The notes: generated by a model from the sequence alone, not told the origin. DNA of 64,000 nt from Actinomadura syzygii (GCF_008085905.1 NZ_VSFF01000007.1:434001-498000); one strand, 5' to 3'. Shown: positions 8,170 to 16,628, counted from the first letter of the stretch. Numbers and translations are program-made.

Positions 8170-9165
8170 GTGACCGACATCCTCGAAACCGCGCGCCGCC
8201 AGGTCCTCGACGAGGGCCGAGGCCTGTCCGCCGCGCAGGTGCTGGAGTGCCTGACCCTGCCGGACGACCGCGTCGGCGACCTGCTCGCGCTGGCCCACGA
8301 CGTGCGGATGCGGCACTGCGGACCGGAGGTCGAGGTCGAGGGCATCGTGTCGCTGAAGACCGGCGGCTGCCCGGAGGACTGCCACTTCTGCTCGCAGTCC
8401 GGCAAGTTCGAGTCGCCCGTCCGCGCCGTCTGGCTGAACATCCCCGAACTGGTCGAGGCGGCGAAGGAGACCGCGAAGACCGGCGCCACGGAGTTCTGCA
8501 TCGTCGCCGCGGTCCGCGGCCCGGACGAGCGCCTCATGTCGCAGGTCCGCGACGGCATCAAGGCGATCAACGACGCGGTGGAGATCAACATCGCGTGCTC
8601 GCTCGGCATGCTCACCCAGGACCAGGTGGACGAGCTGGCCGAGATGGGCGTCCACCGCTACAACCACAACCTGGAGACGGCCCGCTCCCACTTCCGCACG
8701 GTGGTCACCACCCACACCTGGGACGAGCGCTGGGACACCCTCCGCATGGTGAAGGCCGCCGGGATGGAGGTGTGCTGCGGCGGCATCGTCGGCATGGGCG
8801 AGACGATCGAGCAGCGCGCCGAGTTCGCCGGGCAGCTCGCCGAACTGGAGCCCGACGAGGTCCCGCTGAACTTCCTGGCGCCGCGTCCCGGCACCCCGTT
8901 CGCCGACTTCCCGCTGGTCGAGGGCACGGAGGCGCTGAAGACGATCGCCGCGTTCCGGCTGGCCCTGCCCCGCACCATCCTCCGCTACGCGGGCGGCCGC
9001 GAACTCACCCTCGGCGACCTCGGCACCCGCGACGGCATGCTCGGCGGCATCAACGCCATCATCGTCGGCAACTACCTGACCACCCTGGGCCGCCCGCCCC
9101 AGCAGGACCTGGACCTCCTGACCGACCTCCAGATGCCCATCAAGGCCCTCTCCCAGACCCTCTAG
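8170..9165 (+). CDS. bioB: biotin synthase
   Basis: BioB is the radical-SAM enzyme that inserts sulphur into dethiobiotin. The 331-residue protein has the cluster motif C-P-E-D-C-H-F-C at about residues 74-81, conserved Cys residues at EFCIVAA, NIACSLG and VCCGGIVGMGE that fit the auxiliary cluster, and YNHNLET (dethiobiotin site). The family normally has 320-370 residues. It starts with GTG 3 bp after bioD, indicating translational coupling. In actinobacteria of this kind its activity probably depends on the small protein BsaP encoded at 5645. No bioA gene is present in the window. Confidence 0.95.
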   Translation: MTDILETARRQVLDEGRGLSAAQVLECLTLPDDRVGDLLALAHDVRMRHCGPEVEVEGIVSLKTGGCPEDCHFCSQSGKFESPVRAVWLNIPELVEAAKETAKTGATEFCIVAAVRGPDERLMSQVRDGIKAINDAVEINIACSLGMLTQDQVDELAEMGVHRYNHNLETARSHFRTVVTTHTWDERWDTLRMVKAAGMEVCCGGIVGMGETIEQRAEFAGQLAELEPDEVPLNFLAPRPGTPFADFPLVEGTEALKTIAAFRLALPRTILRYAGGRELTLGDLGTRDGMLGGINAIIVGNYLTTLGRPPQQDLDLLTDLQMPIKALSQTL

Positions 9166-9239
9166 CCCGAACGATCAGACCGTCTAACCCGACGGGCCGG
9201 ACGAGCCAGGCCGGGGCGGCTGGACCGGGGCAGGCCGGG

Positions 9240-9905
9240 TCACGCCCTCCAGGGCCTCCATCCCGCGGTGTTGATCTCGATGTCGAACGGCTCCGGGAGA
9301 TGGACCGTCGCGCCGAACTCCCAGGACTCCTGGTGCAGGTAGGCGCGGGAACCATGGTCGGGGATCGAGTAGAGCGTGGTGCTCGCGACCTTCGGGTCCC
9401 GGTCGATGAGGAGGTAGTAGGGGATCTCGACCAGCGCGTAGCCCCACCACTTGGTCCGCCTGCGCGGAGTCGCGTCCTTGACCGGCGGCCTGTCGTAGAC
9501 GGCCTGGTTCCTCGACGTGACCTCCACGACCAGCTCGATCTCGTCCGGTCTGAGCTCGACCTCGTCGGCGTCTCCGGCGGCCTCGAAGACGCCGTCCTGC
9601 GCCACGATCAGGTCGGGGACGTAACCCTGCTCGAAGCCCGCGAGGTTCAGCGTCATCACCTGGCGAGCGGTCCACGGATACGCCGGGTCGGCGAATCTCG
9701 CCCGGTCGATCGCGCTGGAGACGCGGTGGATCATGTTGCCGTGGGCCACGGTGGGGGTGGGGGACACGACGATCTCTCCTCCGATGATCTCGGCCCGAGA
9801 ACCCTCGGGGAGGTGGAGGAAGTCGTCGAGTTCACCGCTGGCCCACAGCGCGTAGGGCGTATCTGGAAGTGCCGCCCGATAGGACGGCAACGTCTGGATG
9901 GTCAC
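9240..9905 (-). CDS. Uma2 family (DUF820) PD-(D/E)XK nuclease-fold protein
   Basis: The 221-residue protein belongs to the Uma2 family, common in actinomycetes and cyanobacteria: RAEIIGGEIVVSPTPT near the start, YVPDLIVAQ (catalytic Asp), IELVVEVTS (E-x-V/T strand), and a KWWGYALVEIPYYLLID end typical of the fold. The biological role is unknown; restriction-like nuclease activity is only inferred from fold. The GTG at 9905 is preferred because GAAGGA sits 9 nt upstream; a GTG at 9926 would make it 7 residues longer. It is convergent with bioB. Confidence 0.75.
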   Translation of the reverse strand: MTIQTLPSYRAALPDTPYALWASGELDDFLHLPEGSRAEIIGGEIVVSPTPTVAHGNMIHRVSSAIDRARFADPAYPWTARQVMTLNLAGFEQGYVPDLIVAQDGVFEAAGDADEVELRPDEIELVVEVTSRNQAVYDRPPVKDATPRRRTKWWGYALVEIPYYLLIDRDPKVASTTLYSIPDHGSRAYLHQESWEFGATVHLPEPFDIEINTAGWRPWRA

Positions 9906-10033
9906 GTTCGGCGATCCTTCCCTCACGATCTGCTCCGGTCATCGTAGGGGAACACGTGTTCGGATCGTGCGCGATCCGTCACACTCGGTGCCTGGAGGCC
10001 GTCGCCGTGACCGTCGCGCACTCGCCTACCAGG

Positions 10034-10837
10034 CTAGCGGCGGAGGCGGGTGATGAACTTGTAGCGGTCGCCGCGGTAGAGGGACTGGGCCCATTCGACC
10101 GGTTGGCCGGTGGTGTCGAAGGCGTGCCGGGAGAGGAGGAGCATGGGGAGGCCGACGTCGACGCCGAGGAGCTGCGCGTCGTGCGGGGTGGCGAGGACGG
10201 TCTCGATCGTCTCCTCGGCCTCGGTCAGGTGGACGTCGTAGGCCGTGGCGAGCGTCTCGTACAGGGAGCGGTGCCGGGGCAGCTCGCGGCGCAGGCCGGG
10301 GAAGCGGCGGGCGGGCAGGTGGGACGTGTCGATCGACATGGGCTCGCCGTCGGCGAGGCGGAGCCGGTGGACGCGCAGCACGCGCCCGCCCGGCCGGATG
10401 CACAGCAGCGTGGCGAGCCGCTCGTCGGCGCTGACGTACCCGGCCTCCAGGATGCGGGTCTCGGGACGCAGCCCGTGGTGCCGCATGTCCTCGGTGTAGC
10501 TGACGAGCTGGAGCTCCTGCGACACCTTCGGCTTGGCGACGAACGTGCCCTTGCCCTGGATGCGCTGGAGGCGCCCCTCGACGACGAGCTCGGCGAGCGC
10601 CTGCCGGACGGTCGTGCGGGACGTCTCGTACTTCTCGGCGAGGGTCCGCTCGGGCGGCAGCGGGCTGCCCGGCGGGAGCGACTGGATCAGCTCGACGAGG
10701 AGCTCTTTGAGCTTGTAGTACTTCGGGATGCGGGGCGCCTGGTTCGGGTGGCGCTTACCGATGTCGGCCAGTGAGGCCCGGTCGTATCCGTGTTCGAGTC
10801 CGCCCCCGTGCCGGGGCCCGCCCCTGACCTCCGTCAC
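10034..10837 (-). CDS. dasR: DasR-type GntR/HutC family regulator
   Basis: The 267-residue protein has an N-terminal GntR winged helix (about 36-105) with PPERTLAEKYETSRTTVRQALAE-type recognition, then KGTFVAKPKVSQELQL and a UTRA effector domain to the end (DRYKFITRL). The match to Streptomyces DasR is strong throughout, including the KPKVSQ linker and RAVEW-like C-terminal sugar-site region. DasR senses glucosamine-6-phosphate and links aminosugar uptake to development and antibiotic control. The GTG start has AGGAG 5 nt upstream. No dasABC transporter genes are adjacent; the neighbours are a Uma2 gene and bioF. Confidence 0.8.
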   Translation of the reverse strand: MTEVRGGPRHGGGLEHGYDRASLADIGKRHPNQAPRIPKYYKLKELLVELIQSLPPGSPLPPERTLAEKYETSRTTVRQALAELVVEGRLQRIQGKGTFVAKPKVSQELQLVSYTEDMRHHGLRPETRILEAGYVSADERLATLLCIRPGGRVLRVHRLRLADGEPMSIDTSHLPARRFPGLRRELPRHRSLYETLATAYDVHLTEAEETIETVLATPHDAQLLGVDVGLPMLLLSRHAFDTTGQPVEWAQSLYRGDRYKFITRLRR

Positions 10838-10874
10838 GGCATCTCCTCACGTTCATCACCGGTTCTCCCCGATG

Positions 10875-12059
10875 TTATGTGTGAAGACTACGGCCGGTAG
10901 AGGAAGCGACCTCCGCCAGGGCCGCGCCGAGCAGTGTGAGGTCGGCCTCCTCCAGTGTGGCGCGTGCGGTGAGGCGCAGGCACGCCCGCCCCTTCGGCAC
11001 CGACGGGGGCCGGAAGCAGCCGACGCGGAGCCCGTGTTCAGCGCAGATCTCCGCGGCCCGGACCGCGGCCAGCGGTTCGCCCAGGAAGACGGGGACGACG
11101 GCCGCCGCCGGGACGGTCGTCTCCAGGCCGGAACCGGCCGCGAGGTTTGAGATGCGGCGCGCGGTCTCGCGGGCCCGGACGGGCGGCTCCGGATCGGCTT
11201 CCAGGACGTCCAGCGCGGCCAGCGCGGCGCCCGCGGCGGGCGGGTTCAGCCCGGTGTCGAAGATGAACGACCGGCCGGTGTCGACGAGGGTCTCGATCAC
11301 CTCGGCCGGGCCGCAGACCGCGCCGCCCTGCGCGGCGAGGGACTTCGACAGCGTGAGGGTGAGGACGACGTCCGGCTCGCCCGCGATCCCGGCGGCGTGC
11401 GCGGCGCCCCGGCCGTGGTCCCCGACGACGCCGAGCGCGTGCGCCTCGTCGACCACCAGCAGCGCGCCGTGCGCGCGGACGGCCGCGTGCAGCTCCCGGA
11501 GCGGCGCGAGGTCGCCGTCCACGGAGAACACCGCGTCGGTGACGACGATCGCGTGGTCCTCGTCGCGGCCCGCGAGCGCCCGCGCCACGGCGGCGGCGTC
11601 GCGGTGCGGGACGATCGCCGTACGCGCCCGCGACAGCCGGCAGGCGTCCACCAGCGAGGCGTGGTTGACCTGGTCGGACACGACGAGCGTGCCCGGCCCG
11701 GCGAGCGCGGTGACCGCGCCGAGGTTGGCGAGGAAGCCGGAGGAGAACACGAGCCCGGCGGCGCTGCCGGTGAACGCGGCGAGCCGCCGGTCCAGCTCGG
11801 CGTGCAGCTCGGTCGTCCCGGTGACCAGGCGCGACCCGGTCGAGCCGGTGCCCCAGGCGCGGGCGGCGGCGACGGCGCCCTCGACCAGCCTGGGGTCGCC
11901 CGCGAGCCCGAGGTAGTCGTTGGACGCGAGGTCCACGAGCCCGCCGGGCCCGGCGGGCGGGCGCGGCCGCAGCGTCCGGTGCAGCCCGTCCGCGGCGCGC
12001 CGCGCGGCCGCGTCCCGGAGCCTCGCCAGGGGATCACCCGTCACCGTCATGCGCGGCAT
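10875..12059 (-). CDS. bioF: 8-amino-7-oxononanoate synthase
   Basis: BioF is the PLP enzyme that condenses pimeloyl thioester with L-alanine, the first dedicated ring-forming step of biotin synthesis. The 394-residue protein shows ASNDYLGL, GTGSTGSRLVTGTTELHAELDRRLA, SDQVNHASLVDACRLSRA, VDEAHALGVVG, and the PLP lysine in TLSKSLAAQGG. It lies 37 bp upstream of dasR on the same strand and is divergent from pdtaS with 67 bp between starts. It is separated from bioD-bioB and points the other way. The ATG at 12050 is a slightly shorter alternative start. Confidence 0.92.
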   Translation of the reverse strand: MPRMTVTGDPLARLRDAAARRAADGLHRTLRPRPPAGPGGLVDLASNDYLGLAGDPRLVEGAVAAARAWGTGSTGSRLVTGTTELHAELDRRLAAFTGSAAGLVFSSGFLANLGAVTALAGPGTLVVSDQVNHASLVDACRLSRARTAIVPHRDAAAVARALAGRDEDHAIVVTDAVFSVDGDLAPLRELHAAVRAHGALLVVDEAHALGVVGDHGRGAAHAAGIAGEPDVVLTLTLSKSLAAQGGAVCGPAEVIETLVDTGRSFIFDTGLNPPAAGAALAALDVLEADPEPPVRARETARRISNLAAGSGLETTVPAAAVVPVFLGEPLAAVRAAEICAEHGLRVGCFRPPSVPKGRACLRLTARATLEEADLTLLGAALAEVASSTGRSLHT

Positions 12060-12126
12060 CCTGCCAGGTCGCGCGGCGGCCCCGGCAGCGGCCCCGGCAC
12101 CAAACCCGATCGGCGATGATGGTGGC

Positions 12127-13686
12127 GTGCCTACCTTGACCGATCTCGTCCGCGACCAGAGCGACCTCTCCCGGGAGGACCTGGAGTGGCTGCAGGCCCT
12201 GGTGTCGGACTGGCAGCTCCTCGCCGACCTGTCGTTCGCCGACCTGCTGCTCTGGGTGCCGCTGCGGTCGGCGGACGCGCTGCCCGCGGGCCGCGGCGCC
12301 CGCGCCCCGGCGGTGGACGAGGCCGTCCCCGGCTGGATGGCGATCGCGCAGATGCGGCCGACGACCGGGCCGACCGCCTACCCCGAGGACCTCGTCGGCA
12401 AGGTCGTCCGGACGGGCCGCCGCGGCCTGATCGACGTCGCCTGGCGGGAGGGGCGGATCGTCCGGGAGGGCGACCCGGAGTGGGGGAGCGGCATCCCCGT
12501 CCGGGAGGAGTCGATCCCGGTGCGCCGCGGCGACAAGATCCTCGGGGTGATCCAGCGCAGCACGAACCTCAGCTCGGCGCGCACCCCGTCCCGGCTGGAG
12601 CTGACCTACCTGCAGAGCGCCAGCGACCTCGCGACGATGATCTGCGAGGGAACGTTCCCCGCGCCGGGCGAGGAGCCGAACATGGTCCGCTCGCCGCGGG
12701 TCGGCGACGGGCTCATGCGGCTGGACCGCTCGGGCCGCGTCACCTACGCCAGCCCGAACGCGCAGTCGGCGTACCGGCGGCTCGGCTACCCGGCCGACCT
12801 CGTCGGCGAGTCGCTCGGTCAGATCACCGCCGCGCTGTGCGACACCGGCGAGCCGCTGGAGGAGGCGCTCAGCGTCACCCTCTCCGGCCGCGCGCCCCGC
12901 GAGGTGGAGGTCGAGTCGCGCGGCTCGATCATGCAGCTCCGGACGATCCCCCTCGTCGTCGGCGGGACGCGGATCGGCGCCGTCGTCCTCTGCCGGGACG
13001 TGACGGAGCTGCGCTGGCGCGACCGCGAGCTGCTGACCAAGGACGCCACCATCCGCGAGATCCACCACCGGGTGAAGAACAACCTCCAGACGGTGGCGGC
13101 GCTGCTGCGGCTCCAGGCGCGGCGGCTCCAGATCCCCGAGGGCCGGGCCGCGCTGGACGAGGCCGTGCGCCGCGTCGGGTCGATCGCGATCGTGCACGAG
13201 ACCCTGTCGCACACCCCGGACGAGCTGATCGACTTCGACGACATCGTGGACCGGGTGATCGCGATGGCGGGCGAGGTGTCCACCCCGGAGACGAAGGTCA
13301 CCCCGAAGCGGACGGGCAGCTTCGGCGTCCTGCCCGCGGAGATCGCGACGCCGCTCGCGATGGCGCTCACCGAACTGCTGCAGAACGCCCTCGAACACGG
13401 GCTGGCGAACCGGTTCGGCACGCTGGAGGTCGTCGCGCACCGCCACGACCAGGGCGAGTCGCCCGCGGACCGGCGCCTCGTCACGGTCGTCGCCGACGAC
13501 GGGGTGGGGCTGCCGGGCGACTTCGACGTGGAGAGCAGCAACAGCCTCGGGCTGCAGATCGTCCGGACGCTGATCGTGGGGGAGTTGGGCGGCCGTCTCG
13601 ATTTCCGTCCGCGTTCCGGCGGCGGTACGGAGGTCGTGGTGGACGTGCCCTTGGAGAACGGTCGGCCTCACCCGTCCAGGCCCTGA
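12127..13686 (+). CDS. pdtaS: sensor histidine kinase, PdtaS type
   Basis: The 519-residue cytosolic kinase has an N-terminal GAF-like sensor (about 1-170, with LVSDWQLLADLSFADLLLWVPL), a PAS domain (about 185-300), a HisKA_2 dimerisation block E-I-H-H-R-V-K-N-N-L-Q-T-V-A (phospho-His near 316), and a C-terminal HATPase (LLQNALEHG, DDGVGLPG). This layout is that of mycobacterial PdtaS, whose partner PdtaR is an ANTAR response regulator that binds RNA. No pdtaR is adjacent, as in other actinomycetes. There is no membrane segment. GTG start 12127; longer readings overlap bioF. Confidence 0.88.
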   Translation: MPTLTDLVRDQSDLSREDLEWLQALVSDWQLLADLSFADLLLWVPLRSADALPAGRGARAPAVDEAVPGWMAIAQMRPTTGPTAYPEDLVGKVVRTGRRGLIDVAWREGRIVREGDPEWGSGIPVREESIPVRRGDKILGVIQRSTNLSSARTPSRLELTYLQSASDLATMICEGTFPAPGEEPNMVRSPRVGDGLMRLDRSGRVTYASPNAQSAYRRLGYPADLVGESLGQITAALCDTGEPLEEALSVTLSGRAPREVEVESRGSIMQLRTIPLVVGGTRIGAVVLCRDVTELRWRDRELLTKDATIREIHHRVKNNLQTVAALLRLQARRLQIPEGRAALDEAVRRVGSIAIVHETLSHTPDELIDFDDIVDRVIAMAGEVSTPETKVTPKRTGSFGVLPAEIATPLAMALTELLQNALEHGLANRFGTLEVVAHRHDQGESPADRRLVTVVADDGVGLPGDFDVESSNSLGLQIVRTLIVGELGGRLDFRPRSGGGTEVVVDVPLENGRPHPSRP

Positions 13687-13747
13687 GGGGCCGGGGGTGA
13701 GGCCGCCTGCGGGTGGATTCTCGGTCTCGGAGGGGTGCCGGGCCGGG

Positions 13748-14011
13748 TCAGCGGCGCGCGGCGCCGAGGGCGGCGCGGTGCGCGCGGGTGCGGCGCTTGA
13801 GGGCGCGGCGCTCGTCCTCGCCCATCCCGCCCCAGACGCCGGACTCCTGCCCGGACTCCAGCGCCCAGCGCAGGCAGGCGTCGGTCACGTCACAGCGTCG
13901 GCATACCTGCTTGGCCTCTTCGATCTGTAGAATCGCGGGCCCGGTGTTGCCGATCGGGAAGAACAGCTCGGGGTCCACGTCACGGCAGGCTGCGCGGTGG
14001 CGCCAGTCCAT
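13748..14011 (-). CDS. whiB1: WhiB1/WblE-type iron-sulphur transcription factor
   Basis: The 87-residue WhiB protein begins MDWRHRAACRD and has the four cluster Cys at 9, 37, 40 and 46, the same positions as M. tuberculosis WhiB1, then GVWGGM and a basic RRALKRRTRAHR tail for DNA binding. WhiB1 carries a nitric-oxide-sensitive [4Fe-4S] cluster and binds the housekeeping sigma factor. The ATG at 14011 was chosen because GAAGGAG lies upstream and the family starts here; an ATG 20 codons earlier is unlikely. The upstream region carries CRP-type and CTTTGA-type palindromes. It is convergent with pdtaS. Confidence 0.93.
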   Translation of the reverse strand: MDWRHRAACRDVDPELFFPIGNTGPAILQIEEAKQVCRRCDVTDACLRWALESGQESGVWGGMGEDERRALKRRTRAHRAALGAARR

Positions 14012-14056
14012 GCGGTCCACTCCTTCGTCGGGTGGTGGAGAGCATCCACGCACTCT

Positions 14057-14072
14057 TGTGAACGGTTTCACA
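14057..14072. promoter_or_regulatory. CRP-type palindrome upstream of whiB1
   Basis: TGTGA-ACGGTT-TCACA is an exact match to the CRP/FNR-family consensus TGTGA-N6-TCACA. It is centred about 53 nt before the whiB1 start codon. In M. tuberculosis the whiB1 promoter is known to be bound by the CRP protein Rv3676, so this looks like a conserved control point. Confidence 0.7.
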
Positions 14073-14176
14073 TGTCGCGAACGCCCAGGTGGCGATAAGC
14101 CAGGTCCAGGGGTTGATGTTCGGCGGCGCCGCGGTCAGGAGGCCGGCGGCGTTGGGGCCTCTTGCAAGCGGACGCA

Positions 14177-14193
14177 CTTTGAGCGTGTCAAAG
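14177..14193. promoter_or_regulatory. CTTTGA-N5-TCAAAG palindrome
   Basis: A perfect 6-bp inverted repeat with a 5-bp spacer. The same half-site pair recurs 22 bp further on with a 10-bp spacer, suggesting a paired operator for an unknown factor. Confidence 0.5.
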
Positions 14194-14214
14194 CGTCGCG
14201 GGGCGACGCAAGAC

Positions 14215-14236
14215 CTTTGAGAAAGGATTCTCAAAG
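14215..14236. promoter_or_regulatory. CTTTGAGAA-N4-TTCTCAAAG palindrome
   Basis: A perfect 9-bp inverted repeat around a 4-bp spacer, AT-rich for this genome and therefore unlikely by chance. It shares the CTTTGA half-site with the palindrome at 14177. Confidence 0.6.
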
Positions 14237-14242
14237 TATGGG

Positions 14243-14258
14243 TGTCGCATGTGTCACA
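14243..14258. promoter_or_regulatory. second, imperfect CRP-type site
   Basis: TGTCG-CATGTG-TCACA keeps one perfect half-site (TCACA) and three of five bases of the other, at the same N6 spacing. It lies about 240 nt before whiB1, so its role is less clear than that of the perfect site at 14057. Confidence 0.4.
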
Positions 14259-14337
14259 TCCGCGGGTCGGCCGTGTTACTTGGCTCTCACCTGGGGTCGG
14301 GCACGTCCGCGAATGACCTGTGGCTCCCGGACGGTCG

Positions 14338-15306
14338 TCAGATGACGATACGGACGGCCTTCGGCACGGACCGGAACGTCACCTCGCGTTGCTCGCCGAG
14401 GTAGTCGCCGTCCAGCTGAAAGGCCATCGGACGGTCGGCGCTCAGTGTGACCTCGGTCGCGTCGTGCACGTTCACGACGTGCCGGCCCTGGACGGGACGT
14501 GTCCGCGGGGCCAGCATCTGCGCCACCGCGCTCAGCGTCGGCACGACGTCCAGGGAACGCATGCCGAACACGTCCAGGCCGCGCGAGAAGTTCGCCTTCG
14601 GACTCGGATTCACCGGCAGCCGTCCCATGAAAGTCCACGGGGCGGTATTGGAGATGAACGCGAGGAACAGCCCGCTTTTCGGAGGGCGGCCGGGTTGCCG
14701 CAAAGTGAGCGCCGGATGGCGCCGATCCATCCCGGAGAGCAAATGGCGGAGCGCCGTCATGGCATAACGCGAGTTATAGGCGGGCGCGCCCGCCGCGCGG
14801 CGCCGCTCGACCTCCCGGACGACCTCCGCGTCCAGCCCGACGCCCGCGCAGAACGTGAAGTAGCGCTCGGTCCCGCCCGGATGGGACGCCGCGCCGAGCC
14901 CGATGGTCCGGTACCGGCCCGCGCGCAGCGCGTCGAGCACCGCCCGCGTCGCGCCGATCGGGTCGGACGGCATCCCGAGCGTCCGGACGAACACGTTCGT
15001 GCTCCCGGACGGCAGCACCGCCAGCGCGGGCAGGTCGGCGGACGGCCCCTCCGCGAGCAGGCCGTTCACCGCCTCGTTCACCGTGCCGTCGCCGCCGAGG
15101 GTGATCACGACGTCGTAGCCGTCGACGGCGGCCCGCCGCGCGAGTTCGGTCGCGTGGCCGCGGTGCCCGGTCTCGGCGAGGACCAGGTCGAGGTCGCCGC
15201 TGAAGGCCCGCACGAGGATGTCGCGGGCCCGCCGGGAGGTGGAGGTCGCCTTGGGGTTGGCGATGAGCATGGCGCGCACGGCGCCAGGGTATCGATCGTT
15301 CCGCAT
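14338..15306 (-). CDS. diacylglycerol kinase/sphingosine kinase family lipid kinase
   Basis: The 322-residue protein has the DAGK catalytic fold: IANPKATST at the start (nucleotide loop), V-I-T-L-G-G-D-G-T-V-N-E-A-V-N-G (G-G-D-G-T signature), LPSGSTNVFVRTLG, and a C-terminal beta-sandwich ending in QLDGDYLGEQREVTFR. It phosphorylates a lipid hydroxyl with ATP at the membrane face; the exact lipid is not visible. The ATG at 15306 is preferred; a GTG at 15279 would give 313 residues, starting right before IANPK. It is divergent from the membrane protein gene at 15368. Confidence 0.85.
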   Translation of the reverse strand: MRNDRYPGAVRAMLIANPKATSTSRRARDILVRAFSGDLDLVLAETGHRGHATELARRAAVDGYDVVITLGGDGTVNEAVNGLLAEGPSADLPALAVLPSGSTNVFVRTLGMPSDPIGATRAVLDALRAGRYRTIGLGAASHPGGTERYFTFCAGVGLDAEVVREVERRRAAGAPAYNSRYAMTALRHLLSGMDRRHPALTLRQPGRPPKSGLFLAFISNTAPWTFMGRLPVNPSPKANFSRGLDVFGMRSLDVVPTLSAVAQMLAPRTRPVQGRHVVNVHDATEVTLSADRPMAFQLDGDYLGEQREVTFRSVPKAVRIVI

Positions 15307-15367
15307 GCGTTCGCCCCGCGTTTCCCCCGGGAGCGGGTCGCGCGGCGGTGCGAGTAGGGTTTCGAAC

Positions 15368-15832
15368 GTGTCGAAGCGTCCCAGCACCGTGTACGCCGCC
15401 GCCGCCCTGGAGGGCGCGGAGGGCGCCGCCGCCGTCGGTTTCGGCGTCTACACCGGCGTGGAGACGGCCATGGGCGCCGCCGTCGACCCGGTCAGCGCGA
15501 TCGGGGTGACCGTGCTCGCCCTCGCCGGCGGGTTCGGCATGCTCGGCTGCGCCCGCGGCCTGCTGCGCGCCGACCAGTGGAGCCGGGCGCCCACGGTGCT
15601 GACGCAGCTCTTCGCGCTGCCGGTCGCGTGGTCGCTGTGGCAGAGCGAGCGGCCCGCCATCGCGATCCCGATGGGCGTGGCCGCCGTCCTCGCGCTGGTC
15701 GCCGTGCTCAGCCCGCCCAGCACCGCCTGGCTGGTGCACGACCGCGACGGCGACCACGACGAAGACGGCGGTTCCGACGACGACCACGGCGACCACGAGG
15801 ACCGCGACGGAGCCGCTACTCGTCCGCGGTGA
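15368..15832 (+). CDS. small integral membrane protein with acidic Asp/His tail
   Basis: The 154-residue protein has about four hydrophobic segments (roughly 8-28, 38-60, 72-90, 95-115) followed by a cytosolic or external tail rich in Asp and His (residues about 122-150). Function is unknown; the Asp/His tail could bind divalent metal, which is inference. GTG start 15368, divergent from the lipid kinase. Its 3' end overlaps the end of the convergent sigma factor gene by 17 bp. Confidence 0.7.
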   Translation: MSKRPSTVYAAAALEGAEGAAAVGFGVYTGVETAMGAAVDPVSAIGVTVLALAGGFGMLGCARGLLRADQWSRAPTVLTQLFALPVAWSLWQSERPAIAIPMGVAAVLALVAVLSPPSTAWLVHDRDGDHDEDGGSDDDHGDHEDRDGAATRPR

Positions 15833-16628
15833 GCCCCTCGCGGAGCTGGGCGAGCGTGCGGGCGAGCAGCCGGGACACGTGCATCTGGGAGATGCCGAGC
15901 TCGGCCGCGATCTGCGACTGGGTCATGTTGCCGAAGAACCGCAGCAGCAGGATCTTCTTCTCGCGCGCGGGCAGCTTCTCCAGCAGCGGCTTGAGCGACT
16001 CGCGGTACTCGACGCCCTCCAGGGACTCGTCCACCATGCCGAGCGAGTCGGCGACGGCGGGGGCGTCCTCGTCCCCGGAGTCGGGGGCGTCCAGCGACAC
16101 GGTCGAGTAGGCGTTGGCGGACTCCAGGCCCTCCAGCACCTCCTCCTCGCTCATCTGCAGGTGCGCGGCCAGCTCGCTGACGGTCGGCGCGCGGCCCTCG
16201 CGCTGGGCGAGGTCGCTGATCGCCTTGGTCAGCGACAGCTTCAGCTCCTGGAGCCGGCGCGGCACGCGCACCGCCCAGCCCTTGTCGCGGAAGTGGCGTT
16301 TGATCTCGCCGACGATGGTGGGCGTGGCGTAGGTCGAGAACTCGACGCCGCGCTCCAGGTCGAACCGGTCGATCGACTTGATCAGCCCGATCGTGGCGAC
16401 CTGGATGAGGTCGTCCAGCCACTCGCCGCGGTTGCGGAAGCGGCGGGCCAGGTACTCCACGAGCGGCAGGTGCAGCTCCACGAGCTGGTCGCGGATGCGC
16501 TGGCGCTCCGGGTCGCCGTCGGGGAGCTCGGCGAGGCGCTCGAACAGGGCGCGCGCCCGGGCGCGGTCCGGCACCGCGCTGTCGGAGCGCTCGCTGCCCG
16601 CGCCGGCGATCGTCGTCTTCTCTGTCAC
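15816..16628 (-). CDS. RNA polymerase sigma factor of the SigB/SigF/SigG group
   Basis: The 270-residue group-3 sigma factor shows region 2 (VEYLARRF, DDLIQVATIGLIKSIDRFD, FSTYATPTIVGEIKRHFRDKGW), region 3 (APTVSELAAHLQMSEEEVLEGL) and region 4 (LPAREKKILLLRFF, QSQIAAELGISQMHVSRLLARTL). This is the stress/sporulation type. Its GTG start overlaps the stop of the anti-sigma gene by 4 bp (GTGA), so the two are translationally coupled, the usual partner-switching arrangement. No anti-anti-sigma gene is adjacent. Confidence 0.9.
   Translation of the reverse strand: MTEKTTIAGAGSERSDSAVPDRARARALFERLAELPDGDPERQRIRDQLVELHLPLVEYLARRFRNRGEWLDDLIQVATIGLIKSIDRFDLERGVEFSTYATPTIVGEIKRHFRDKGWAVRVPRRLQELKLSLTKAISDLAQREGRAPTVSELAAHLQMSEEEVLEGLESANAYSTVSLDAPDSGDEDAPAVADSLGMVDESLEGVEYRESLKPLLEKLPAREKKILLLRFFGNMTQSQIAAELGISQMHVSRLLARTLAQLREGLTADE

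Larger units (their letters stand above)
14012..14337 (-). other. whiB1 upstream region with no gene
   Basis: The 326-bp gap between the whiB1 start and the end of the lipid-kinase gene is noticeably less GC-rich than its surroundings. It holds four palindromic sites listed separately. I see no open reading frame with actinomycete codon use, so it is best read as an extended regulatory region for whiB1. Confidence 0.7.

Noticed and set aside
10838..10874. DasR operator (dre-type site) for autoregulation
   Set aside because: No palindrome resembling the TGGTCTAGACCA consensus was found between dasR and bioF or elsewhere in nearby gaps.
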